From: Maribacter sp. HTCC2170
GTDB taxonomy: Bacteria; Bacteroidota; Bacteroidia; Flavobacteriales; Flavobacteriaceae
Direction: 5' to 3'
Assembly: GCF_000153165.2 (NCBI RefSeq)
Contig: NC_014472.1
Location: 1,857,501-1,921,500 of the forward strand
Length of the DNA stretch: 64,000 nucleotides
Shown in pieces: positions 1-7,945 of the stretch. Made by a program: the position numbers and the translations under genes. The notes beneath the pieces are model-generated. The model saw nothing but the letters and a program-made list of their open reading frames with translations, ran no database searches and was not told where the DNA came from. Each line of letters begins with the position of its first letter. The first letter of the stretch is position 1.

Positions 1-768
1 GAGCGAATTACAGAACACATTAATACAAAGACCAAGTTGTTGTGGCTTGAAACCCCTACCAACCCAATGATGAATATAGTTGATATTAAAGCTGTTGCCC
101 AAATTGCAAAAAAGCATCAGCTGCTTGTGGCTGTGGACAATACGTTTGCAACGCCTTATTTACAGCTACCACTTGATTTAGGGGCAGATATTATAATGCA
201 TTCAGCCACTAAGTACCTTGGCGGTCATAGCGATGTGGTTGTTGGTGCGCTTGTAGTAAAAGATAAGGCATTGGCCGACCGTCTTTATTTTATACAAAAT
301 GCAAGTGGCGCAGTATGCGGACCTATGGACAGTTTTTTGGTCCTACGCGGTATTAAAACCCTGCATGTGCGCATGCAGCGGCATTGTGAAAATGGTAAGG
401 CTATTGCAGAATATTTGGCCAAGCACCCCAAAATCGACAAGGTCTATTGGCCAGGATTTGAAAACCACCCCAATCATTCTGTTGCAAAAACTCAAATGAA
501 AGACTTTGGTGGAATGATTTCTTTTGTACCAAAAGGAGGCGATTACCAAACATCGATAAAAATGGTTGAACGCCTTAATATATTTACGCTGGCAGAATCG
601 TTGGGCGGTGTTGAAAGTCTTGTAGGCCATCCTGCAAGTATGTCCCATTCAGGTATCCCGAAAGAAGAACGGGTTAAAGCCGGAGTTGTTGATGCCTTGA
701 TACGGTTAAGTGTGGGGATAGAGGATCAAGCAGATCTGATTGCCGATTTGGAGCAGGCGATTCAATGA
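1..768 (+). CDS. Cys/Met metabolism PLP-dependent enzyme (cystathionine gamma-synthase/lyase type), 5'-truncated
   Basis: The reading frame is open from base 1, so the N-terminal part lies outside the window. The visible C-terminal ~255 residues match the trans-sulfuration family of PLP enzymes: DNTFATPYLQ, then the Schiff-base lysine in SATKYLGGHSD, then GPMDSFLVLRGIKTL and the closing SVGIEDQADLIADLEQAI. The family makes or breaks cystathionine or related homoserine esters in cytosolic methionine/cysteine metabolism. Without the N-terminus and a tree I cannot choose between synthase, gamma-lyase and methionine gamma-lyase. The gene ends 18 bases before a convergent gene, with no clear hairpin between them. 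Confidence 0.9.
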   Translation, partial: ERITEHINTKTKLLWLETPTNPMMNIVDIKAVAQIAKKHQLLVAVDNTFATPYLQLPLDLGADIIMHSATKYLGGHSDVVVGALVVKDKALADRLYFIQNASGAVCGPMDSFLVLRGIKTLHVRMQRHCENGKAIAEYLAKHPKIDKVYWPGFENHPNHSVAKTQMKDFGGMISFVPKGGDYQTSIKMVERLNIFTLAESLGGVESLVGHPASMSHSGIPKEERVKAGVVDALIRLSVGIEDQADLIADLEQAIQ

Positions 769-786
769 ACCTATAACCTGAACACT

Positions 787-1677
787 CTAGAACTGTAGAT
801 GCATCAAAATTTCGTGGGTGCCATTATCACTATTTTTAATTGGGTTTTCTGTCGCGACCTCATAGGCATAACCAATGTCTAACCATCCCGTTTTAAATAT
901 AAAGATGCCACTAATACTTTCGTTCAAACGATAAGCTGCACCAAGGTCTATTCTATTGTTGAATTCCACTAAGCCAGTTAAATCAAGAGATATGGGTGAG
1001 GCATCTACGTACCTTAATAATGCGGTAGGTTTAAAAATTACGTTTTCGCTGAGCGAAAAATCATATCCTCCCGCTAAATAGACATGGGTTTTGTCTACAC
1101 CCAATCGGGCCAAACCATCATTTTGTTCCAAACGATCTGGAGTTAGCATTTTCGGAACAGAGAGTGATACAAAGTATTTTTCATTCTTAAGATAAACCCC
1201 TACCCCAACATTCGGATTAAAACGGCCATCAATATTCATCAACGACATATCTTGTCCTATCCCGTAGGTCACAAGTCCTTCTGTATTAACATCATATGAG
1301 GTAAACCCTCCTTTCAACCCAAAGTATAGATTATTACTCTCGTTTAATTTCAGTTTATAAGAAAAGTCCATACAGAACGAGGTTTGGCTCTCTACAAAGG
1401 TTTTGTCATTGACAACTGAAAGGCCTACTCCCACATTTTTTCCGACAGCTGTTCCAAAAACCAAACTCTGTGTTTCAGGGGCTCCTTGTATACCTGCCCA
1501 TTGACTTCGCACATTCAAACTCAAGTTGGTCGTTTCAGAGGCTCCAGCGAATGCCGGGTTTATTAAGTTCATATTATACCTATAAAAAGTATAATTGGGA
1601 TCCTGTTGTGCCGAGAGATTAACAACCGTCATGCTCAAGATCAGGAAGAAAAGAATATATATATTATTGATTTTCAT
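787..1677 (-). CDS. PorP/SprF-like type IX secretion system membrane protein
   Basis: I start at the ATG at 1677 because it opens a signal peptide (MKINNIYILFFLILSMTVVN...SAQ). A longer frame reaches into the neighbouring gene and is unlikely. The mature protein begins DPNYTFYRYNMNLINPAFAG, the hallmark opening of the Bacteroidota PorP/SprF family, and continues as a beta-strand-rich barrel ending in a strand with aromatic C-terminal Phe (LMHLQF). Family members work in the outer membrane with T9SS, and copies next to type B cargo are thought to help attach or secrete that cargo. It lies 16 bases downstream of just such a cargo gene, so the two are probably co-transcribed and dedicated to each other. 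Confidence 0.88.
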   Translation of the reverse strand: MKINNIYILFFLILSMTVVNLSAQQDPNYTFYRYNMNLINPAFAGASETTNLSLNVRSQWAGIQGAPETQSLVFGTAVGKNVGVGLSVVNDKTFVESQTSFCMDFSYKLKLNESNNLYFGLKGGFTSYDVNTEGLVTYGIGQDMSLMNIDGRFNPNVGVGVYLKNEKYFVSLSVPKMLTPDRLEQNDGLARLGVDKTHVYLAGGYDFSLSENVIFKPTALLRYVDASPISLDLTGLVEFNNRIDLGAAYRLNESISGIFIFKTGWLDIGYAYEVATENPIKNSDNGTHEILMHLQF

Positions 1678-1693
1678 TTTTAAACTTTTTATA

Positions 1694-4600
1694 TTAATAA
1701 TTGATGAACAACCATCCCCGTATCGGTTCATTGCCATTACCCGGATCTATGATATAGAGGTATGAGCCAGCTGGCAACTTTTTTGAATTTGAACCATGAT
1801 TTCCATTCCAATCATTTCTGTAATTAATTGCGGCAAAAACCTCATGCCCCCAACGATTGTATACAGTAACCTTAGCATTTGAATAACTATCTATACCAGG
1901 TATTACCCATGTGTCGTTGATTCCATCTCCGTTGGGTGTAAAGGCCTCTGCTGGTTTTAGCAAAGGTTCATTATCGGTAGGTTTTTCTTCCAAACTACTC
2001 TTATTGGCATCCAGAGGAAAGGCATCGTCTGCATCCAGAGTTCCATCATCATCGTCATCGGTATCGGCATTGTTGCCTGTACCATCCCCATCGGTATCAG
2101 TATCTTCGTTGACATCCAGAGGAAAGGCATCGTCAACATCAGAGGTTCCATCATCATCATCATCGGTATCAGCATTATTACCTGTACCATCATCATCGGT
2201 ATCAGTATCTTCAGTAGTATCTAATGGGAAGTCATCTTCGGTATCCAAAGTACCATCTCCATCATCATCGTTATCAGCATTATTACCTGTACCGTCACCG
2301 TCTGTGTCTGTATCTTCAGTAGCATCTAACGGGAAAGCATCTTCGGTATCTAAAGTACCATCGTTGTCATCATCGGTATCAGCATTATTACCTGTACCGT
2401 CACCGTCTGTATCAGTATCCTCGGTAGCATCTAATGGGAAGGCATCTTCAGTATCTAAAGTACCATCGTTGTCATCATCGGTATCACAAACATCCCCTTC
2501 ACCATCGGTATCATTATCCGCTTGATCAGCATTTGCTATTAATAGGCAATTATCTACCTCATCTAAAATACCATCGTTGTCTGTGTCGCAATACTGTCCG
2601 GCATCGGTAATAATAAAGCCATATGTATCAATAAGAAATTGCCGTTCTGCAGCAGCAGTACAATATTGTGCATTACTAGCTCCTAAACGTGCTCCACTAT
2701 TTGGGTATAATGGGGTTACTTTAGACAAGGCTACTATGAAGGCATCATAATTTGCAACTGACAAATTAGCGCCATCAAATATTTCAACAAAATGTTGGGA
2801 CATAAGTGGTTCCCAATCACCTAAATTTTGATTAAAAGAACTGGCCCCTTTGAACATGTATGAAACACCAAGTGCTTGCGAAACATCCCAAGACCCTATA
2901 TCTTGATTAAAACTAGTTGCATCTTGGAACACACCGACCATATCGGTAACCGAAGAAACATCCCAAGAACCAATGTCTTGATTAAAAGAAGTTGCCTCTT
3001 CAAACATCTGATGCATATCGGTCACACTTGAAACATCCCAAGAACCAATGTCTTGATCAAAGGCATTACAATTTCTAAACATATAATACATGCCAGTAAC
3101 CAAAGAAACATCCCAAGCACTTAGATCTTGATTAAAAACAGCATTATGGCCAAACATATAGCCCATGTCGGTAACTGATGAAACATCCCATGAGCCAATA
3201 TTTTGATTAAAAGAACAATCCCTAAACATACTGTTCATATTGGTTACTGCTGAAACATCCCAGGATCCAATGTCTTGATTAAAGGAAGTTGCTCCAAAGA
3301 ACATACCATTCATCGTGGTTACTGCCGAAACATCCCAAGAATTAATAATTTGGTTTAAAGAGGAGCAAGAATTAAACATAGAGTTCATATTGGTTACCAA
3401 GGAGAGATCAGGGTTATCGCTAGCATTGATTACCATATTTTCGCAACCAGAAAAAGCTTTCTCCATTGAGGCCCATGATATGGTGCCCCACTGCTCAACG
3501 CTAAGTAGTTTTAAGCGATCACCAGCGGCATTGAAATACATTCTAGGAAAATCTCCTTTAATTTGAACGGTATAGGTACCTGCCACCCCATAATCATGAG
3601 TTGCATTACCTGTAAGACCAAATTCATCAAAAATGCCATCACCTTCCCAATCTACGTCATAATTGTAACTACCAAAAAAGGTTTGAATTGTAATAGAGGT
3701 ACTATTGGAAATACCTGCATTATCTGTTTTCCAGGTGGTAACAAAGGCTTCGTCTAGTAAACCATCATTGTCTGCATCTTCATCACATACATCACCGATA
3801 CCATCCAAATCTCCATCTGCTTGATCCGGATTCATAGTAAAAGGACAATTATCAATAGTATCTAGAACATTGTCACCATCGGTATCTTCATTATCTGTGT
3901 TTATAATATTTATTTGAAATGATTTTTCGAAAAATGCTCCAAAGCGGTCTGTGGCTCTCACTCTAATTGAATAGGAATCTTTGGTTTCATAATCGTACAC
4001 TGCACCGGCTTGTAATTCTGTATCGACTATGGTAAAACTTCCATTGTCTTCGTCCGCGACACCTGAAACCAAACTATATGTATGTGTATCCCCACCATCT
4101 GAATCGGTGGCAGAAAAAATACCGAGGGCATCGGCAATCTCATTATTTTCGGTAATTTCTATTGAAGTAAGACCAATATCAGTAGGTGCTACATTATCAG
4201 CAATCAAAATCTCTATGACATCGGCCGAGGTTTGGCATGTTCCATTAGAGATTTCCCATTTATATTCATAAGTACCTGCAATTAGATTTGAGAGATCCAA
4301 TATATTATCGGTTACTGAAACATTTGGTGTATTTGGCCCACTTTCGAGAGACCAGGCTCCTATGCCCACACTGGGTACATTGCCCGTTAATTGGGCCGTT
4401 GTGGTGCCAGAAACCAAAAAGAGATCATCCCCTGCGACTGCTGTCGTCGGGTTATCGTATATGGTTACCTTATCGGTATAAACACTTGAAGATGCATCCT
4501 GGTGCACAACGTTCAGCGTTATATCAAATTCTCCCGAAGTTGTATACGTTTTGTTGGGTGTAGCTAGGGTCGATGAGGTCGTATCCCCGAAATCCCAAGC

Positions 4601-5386
4601 ATAACTCACCACGGGTGACCCGCCATCATCTAAAAATGAGAAAGAAACGTCATTAGTAGCTAAACAAGTATCTCCCGAAGTTTGAATAGACCCTGTCAAC
4701 CACATCATGATATTTGCAAAAAGTTGGTAGCCGGGAACGGTATTGCTCCCGCTGGCGGCTGCCGGAAAAACAGCAAAGTCTATTACCCTTCCCGTACCAT
4801 TGACCCCAACATTTTCTCTGGCCTGTAGGCCAGGTCTTCCATCGGAAAATTTGGCAATGGAATAGGCTTCCGCAGCTAGGGTAGTGGAAGTAGAAGACCA
4901 CAAGCTACCTACATTCCAAGTAGCCGTGTTGATTGCAAAGGGATAATTAAGGGCCGGATGTGTAGGAACATCGATTGTGCCAAAGTTCGTTGGCCCCATC
5001 GATTGTCCTGCGGGTATCAATGCATTATAATTCCATGAACCACCTATTTGTATAGAACCGTTTGCAAATAGGAAAACACCAACACCACCACCATTATCAA
5101 CATAAGTTGTTAAAAGGTCGCCCATACCATAAGAGGAATTATAACCACCGTTTGTTACGACCATGACCGCATCATAAGTGTTGAGGTAGTCTAGGTCATA
5201 TTTGTTTAGTGCATCCCATATTACAGCATCTACGCTGTCAAATGCTCCCGTTGCACTAAGGTTAGCAGCGTAGCTTTGTGCATCTGATAACTGCGAGGTC
5301 TGACCCCCATATAAGATTAAAATATCTTGTGCCCGTATCTGATATATACTGAATAAGAAAATAAAATAAATAAGAACTTTTTTCAT
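1694..5386 (-). CDS. Large modular secreted protein: GATase-like, PKD, cadherin-like, BspA/DUF285 repeats, TSP3 repeats, T9SS type B sorting domain
   Basis: This 1230-residue protein has a signal peptide (residues 1-20) followed by a ThuA/glutamine-amidotransferase-like region (~21-233), a PKD domain (~243-315, with YAWDFGDTTSS) and an Ig-like stretch (~318-394). After these come a cadherin-like domain (~398-496), a short thrombospondin type 3 segment (DTDGDNVLDTIDNCP) and about nine BspA/DUF285 repeats (~600-880; core FNQDIGSWDVSSVTDM). About five Asp-rich TSP3 repeats of ~35 residues (~940-1130) lead to a CHU_C-type T9SS type B domain (~1148-1230: FTPNGDGINDTW, VYNRWG). The protein is expected at the cell surface as a calcium-binding adhesin-like molecule. 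The PorP/SprF-like gene follows it. The ligand is unknown. Confidence 0.9.
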   Translation of the reverse strand: MKKVLIYFIFLFSIYQIRAQDILILYGGQTSQLSDAQSYAANLSATGAFDSVDAVIWDALNKYDLDYLNTYDAVMVVTNGGYNSSYGMGDLLTTYVDNGGGVGVFLFANGSIQIGGSWNYNALIPAGQSMGPTNFGTIDVPTHPALNYPFAINTATWNVGSLWSSTSTTLAAEAYSIAKFSDGRPGLQARENVGVNGTGRVIDFAVFPAAASGSNTVPGYQLFANIMMWLTGSIQTSGDTCLATNDVSFSFLDDGGSPVVSYAWDFGDTTSSTLATPNKTYTTSGEFDITLNVVHQDASSSVYTDKVTIYDNPTTAVAGDDLFLVSGTTTAQLTGNVPSVGIGAWSLESGPNTPNVSVTDNILDLSNLIAGTYEYKWEISNGTCQTSADVIEILIADNVAPTDIGLTSIEITENNEIADALGIFSATDSDGGDTHTYSLVSGVADEDNGSFTIVDTELQAGAVYDYETKDSYSIRVRATDRFGAFFEKSFQINIINTDNEDTDGDNVLDTIDNCPFTMNPDQADGDLDGIGDVCDEDADNDGLLDEAFVTTWKTDNAGISNSTSITIQTFFGSYNYDVDWEGDGIFDEFGLTGNATHDYGVAGTYTVQIKGDFPRMYFNAAGDRLKLLSVEQWGTISWASMEKAFSGCENMVINASDNPDLSLVTNMNSMFNSCSSLNQIINSWDVSAVTTMNGMFFGATSFNQDIGSWDVSAVTNMNSMFRDCSFNQNIGSWDVSSVTDMGYMFGHNAVFNQDLSAWDVSLVTGMYYMFRNCNAFDQDIGSWDVSSVTDMHQMFEEATSFNQDIGSWDVSSVTDMVGVFQDATSFNQDIGSWDVSQALGVSYMFKGASSFNQNLGDWEPLMSQHFVEIFDGANLSVANYDAFIVALSKVTPLYPNSGARLGASNAQYCTAAAERQFLIDTYGFIITDAGQYCDTDNDGILDEVDNCLLIANADQADNDTDGEGDVCDTDDDNDGTLDTEDAFPLDATEDTDTDGDGTGNNADTDDDNDGTLDTEDAFPLDATEDTDTDGDGTGNNADNDDDGDGTLDTEDDFPLDTTEDTDTDDDGTGNNADTDDDDDGTSDVDDAFPLDVNEDTDTDGDGTGNNADTDDDDDGTLDADDAFPLDANKSSLEEKPTDNEPLLKPAEAFTPNGDGINDTWVIPGIDSYSNAKVTVYNRWGHEVFAAINYRNDWNGNHGSNSKKLPAGSYLYIIDPGNGNEPIRGWLFINY

Positions 5387-5668
5387 GGCTGAAACTGGTA
5401 GATTTAGTTTTGATTATTGAAAAAGTGAAGTTTTCAATAAGGTCTTAACTGGTTACTAGAATACAAACATGAAAAATAATGTAGTCTTTTTCCTATTTAT
5501 GTTGTCAACCAATTTATTTTTGTGTGTGAGAACGATTAAAAGCGAAGTATGTTCTTTGTTACAATGATTAAAAGTATAGGTTTCTTTATACTGCCCGATA
5601 GTGGGTTTTAGTTGGTGGCGTTTTTTGTTGAGCGAGTAGGAGCGTTGGCCGTATAGATTACGAACCTT

Positions 5669-5764
5669 CTTAATTTTTCTTCTAAAACTCTCTCTGAAAA
5701 GGTAATGCGTCACAAATAAATTGATGGACGATAGGAGCGTAGTGGCAATGTGTGTGCAATGGGA
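5669..5764 (+). repeat. Diverged intergenic repeat, copy 1
   Basis: Two blocks recur in the same order at 10990-11121: a left block (TTTTTCTTCTAAAA, then CT-rich, then AAAAGGTAATG) and a right block (AATGTGTGTG, one base, AATGG). In both places the repeat sits just left of an accessory gene cluster. Identity is partial and the spacer lengths differ, so this may be a relic rather than an active element. Confidence 0.4.
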
Positions 5765-5884
5765 ATTTATTATAAATTTTTAATCAATAGTGTTGCGTTG
5801 ATAATTCGTGGTGGCTCTCTCACTATTTTTTCTTACAAAATTCCAAATTACCATTAATTAGAATCTCTTCTCTGAACTATAGCT

Positions 5885-5905
5885 CATATACATTGTTAAT
5901 GGGCG
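5885..5905 (-). repeat. Cassette-boundary-like motif, left
   Basis: Read on the minus strand this is CGCCCATTAACAATGTATAT. Its GCCCAYTAAC...ATAT pattern matches 6872-6896 in opposite orientation, so the two face outward around the LOG-NUDIX gene. Similar motifs between small orphan genes are familiar to me from other Flavobacteriaceae. The recombination function is inference. Confidence 0.35.
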
Positions 5906-5909
5906 TTTT

Positions 5910-6857
5910 CTAATTTAATTCACCTTTCCTTTTTAAATAATTGAAGATTATTTTATCGACATCAGCGACTAATTCTATATCACTATAATTCAACCACCTT
6001 ATTTCCTCTATTTCATTCGAAGCTTTTAGCACTTCATTAAACGAACCACTATAACATGTCATTCTCACATCAACACCTTTTTCTTTTCCGTCAGCTTGTG
6101 CTATAAATGTTCCAACATAGTCTATTGACTTTTTTAGAATGTTTACGCTTAATTCTTCTGATATTTCTCTTATTAAAGTTTCTTCATCAGATTCACCTTT
6201 TTCTCGTTTTCCTCCGGGAATGTAATACTTGTCCTTACCAAATGATTTTGCACTTAATATTCTACCTTCTTTTATTTCTATTAAAGCTACTTTATCAATT
6301 TCCTTTATGTTGCTTTTAATTATATTTAATTTACATAACAATTTTTCGGGTGTTGCCTCCATGACAAATTTAGACCTTGCATCGCTTGTTAAAAATCCTT
6401 TCTCAACCATTTTATTCATCAAAGTTTCCAAACTTTCGTAATAGCCAAATGAATTTAAAACTGCGGATTGTTTTTTTATATATCCTATTTTGTGCAAAGT
6501 ATAAGTTTCTATAATCTCGTCCAAAGTTCCAATTCCTCCCGGTAAGGCTATAAAAACATCACTTAATTCAACCATCTTTGATTTCCTTTCTTGCATAGAA
6601 TTCACTACAATCAATTCTGTTATGCCATCATGTGCATTCTCTTCCTTAATTAGCATTTTTGGTCGAACTCCTATAACCTGCATTCCATTATTAAGAAATC
6701 TATTCGCTATAATTCTCATCAGACCACTATTCCCACCACCATAAACTAAATCATAGTCGGCATAAATTAGTAAGTCACACAAAAGTTTAGCGTGGTTTAG
6801 AATTTCTATTGCATTACCATCATTTGCTCCACAAAAAATACAGACTTTCTTTTTCAT
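5910..6857 (-). CDS. LOG-family (TIGR00730-like) Rossmann protein fused to a NUDIX hydrolase domain
   Basis: The ATG at 6857 (MKKKVCIFCGANDG) is preferred over an upstream GTG at 6878. Residues 1-~180 form a lysine decarboxylase-like/LOG Rossmann domain with GGGNSGLM near 40 and the diagnostic PGGIGTLDE at 106-114. LOG enzymes hydrolyse the N-glycosidic bond of nucleoside 5'-monophosphates. Residues ~187-315 are a NUDIX domain with a complete Nudix box at ~216-236 (GxxxxxE then REISEEL), which in general cleaves nucleoside diphosphates linked to another moiety. The fusion suggests two linked steps on a modified nucleotide, such as clean-up or salvage. The substrate is unknown. The gene is flanked on both sides by outward-facing GCCCAYTAAC motifs. 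Confidence 0.85.
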   Translation of the reverse strand: MKKKVCIFCGANDGNAIEILNHAKLLCDLLIYADYDLVYGGGNSGLMRIIANRFLNNGMQVIGVRPKMLIKEENAHDGITELIVVNSMQERKSKMVELSDVFIALPGGIGTLDEIIETYTLHKIGYIKKQSAVLNSFGYYESLETLMNKMVEKGFLTSDARSKFVMEATPEKLLCKLNIIKSNIKEIDKVALIEIKEGRILSAKSFGKDKYYIPGGKREKGESDEETLIREISEELSVNILKKSIDYVGTFIAQADGKEKGVDVRMTCYSGSFNEVLKASNEIEEIRWLNYSDIELVADVDKIIFNYLKRKGELN

Positions 6858-6871
6858 ATTTTCTTTTTCAG

Positions 6872-6906
6872 TGCCCACTAACGGTTAGCATATATTGCGT
6901 TGTTGG
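6872..6906 (+). repeat. Cassette-boundary-like motif, right
   Basis: It begins GCCCACTAACGGTTAGCATA and contains the small palindrome CTAACGGTTAG, followed by GCGTTGTTGG. It is the inverted partner of 5885-5905 and separates the LOG-NUDIX gene from the two genes upstream of it. Confidence 0.35.
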
Positions 6907-6952
6907 TTTTTGCCAGTAATGAAAATACAGGCATTCTAGGTGGCAGTATTTT

Positions 6953-7423
6953 TTAAGCAGCATAGTCTAACACATAGTAATGATTCAAATATGAATTCCA
7001 ATCGGGGTTGTCTGATTTCTTTAAGACATGTTTCACCCATAAATTTCTCTCATGCCACAATATGTTCATTTCCCAAACGCAAAACCGCAATCCCTTACTT
7101 GAAATATCTACAAACTTATAAGGATGCTTATATTCAGAACAATAAACATGATTTTGAATAACGTTTTCGTACACCCACCAATTTACGACAACTAAAATAC
7201 TGTCCTTTGCTTCATGAATAATCACAGTTCCGATTTTATAATTGGGAAAATCATTTCTCTGGGAATTTTTCTTTATCCAATCAGGCAAAATCGTTTTTAT
7301 TGTTTTTTCTATTTCTGGAGTAACTCTTAGTTCATTATATTTCATACTATACAATTTGAATTTCCAGTCACCAAATTCGATTATATCTAAGTATTTAACT
7401 GCTCTTTTTTTGAATTTTTCCAT
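6953..7423 (-). CDS. Hypothetical protein, 156 aa
   Basis: I do not recognise this family. The protein is soluble-looking (no signal peptide or membrane segment), rich in Trp, Tyr and Lys, and has mixed alpha/beta character with a central strand-like run (IGTVIIHEAKDSILVVVNWW). Its end (LNHYYVLDYAA) could be a C-terminal strand. It starts 4 bases after the DinB gene stops, so the two are probably one transcript. It lies inside the cassette-like block at 5.9-7.9 kb, whose contents look accessory. It is a real gene by length, start context and tight packing, but its role cannot be inferred. Confidence 0.65.
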   Translation of the reverse strand: MEKFKKRAVKYLDIIEFGDWKFKLYSMKYNELRVTPEIEKTIKTILPDWIKKNSQRNDFPNYKIGTVIIHEAKDSILVVVNWWVYENVIQNHVYCSEYKHPYKFVDISSKGLRFCVWEMNILWHERNLWVKHVLKKSDNPDWNSYLNHYYVLDYAA

Positions 7424-7427
7424 AGTA

Positions 7428-7892
7428 TTACTTTTTTATTTTTGATGGCTTTATGATTTGATTTACATGTTGCTCAAAATGTACCACATAATCTTCCATC
7501 AAATACCTCAAATCAGATATGTTTCCTTGAGTATATAATTCAATGGGTTTGGTTAGTGTTAGAGCGTTTTGTAGCAACATGAGATTTTTTACTCGCATAT
7601 TGATAGACATCAAAAAAGCCAAAAGTTCTTCAATTTCAGCATTCTGATAATCATTTACTTGCACTAATTCAACCTGCTTCATTGGCATTATTCTATAGGG
7701 CTCTTTTTCAATTTGAATTGCTGTAAAACGTTGTATATTATTAATGCCAGAGTCAATTAAATGTCCCATAATTTCCTTCTTTGACCATTTTTCGGGACTG
7801 GTTTTTAGATTTAATTCTGCGTCGGAAGATTTAGAAATGTACTCCTTTGTTAATATCAAAAGTGCGTCTAATTTGTTTATTGTTTCTGTCAT
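7428..7892 (-). CDS. DinB superfamily protein
   Basis: The 154 residues fit the DinB/YfiT-like four-helix metalloprotein family. An early helix carries EKWSKKEIMGHLIDSGINN with the first metal-type His, and a late helix carries VVHFEQHVNQI with the second His pair, spaced as in the family. Members include thiol S-transferases and many uncharacterised proteins. The substrate is not predictable. It is the first gene of a pair with the 156-aa orphan downstream. Bases 7923-7941, just upstream, hold the palindromic GTTATAACGTGCCATAAC. Confidence 0.85.
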   Translation of the reverse strand: MTETINKLDALLILTKEYISKSSDAELNLKTSPEKWSKKEIMGHLIDSGINNIQRFTAIQIEKEPYRIMPMKQVELVQVNDYQNAEIEELLAFLMSINMRVKNLMLLQNALTLTKPIELYTQGNISDLRYLMEDYVVHFEQHVNQIIKPSKIKK

Positions 7893-7922
7893 AATATTTT
7901 CTTTGTTTTCTTTTTAAATTGG

Positions 7923-7941
7923 TTATAACGTGCCATAACAG
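7923..7941. repeat. Short palindrome at the right edge of the accessory block
   Basis: GTTATAACGTGCCATAAC has GTTAT/ATAAC arms around a TAACG core. It resembles the CTAACGGTTAG palindrome near 6880 and lies between the DinB gene and the DUF5916 gene. It may be the right-hand boundary of the cassette-like block. This is inference only. Confidence 0.3.
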
Positions 7942-7945
7942 TCCT

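Larger units (their letters stand above)
5387..5909. other. 523-base intergenic stretch with a diverged repeat copy and a cassette-like boundary
   Basis: I see no convincing gene here. An 85-codon minus-strand frame at 5456-5713 has no recognisable start context or domain. Bases 5669-5764 resemble 10990-11121 (see the repeat entries). Bases 5885-5905 carry a motif that, read outward from the next gene, gives GCCCATTAAC, resembling GCCCACTAAC at 6873-6882 on that gene's other side. The stretch marks the junction between the T9SS pair and an accessory block. Confidence 0.5.

Noticed and set aside
1911-2525. Long Ser/Val-rich plus-strand frame (204 codons)
   Set aside because: It is the antisense shadow of the repetitive Asp-rich TSP3 coding region. 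The minus-strand protein is a clear modular family member.
2780-3450. Regular ~75-base repeats that could suggest a CRISPR array
   Set aside because: The units are contiguous coding repeats (BspA/DUF285) in one open frame, without constant repeat/unique spacer alternation.
5456-5713. 85-codon minus-strand frame
   Set aside because: No ribosome site, no domain, composition like the surrounding non-coding DNA, and it overlaps the diverged repeat.
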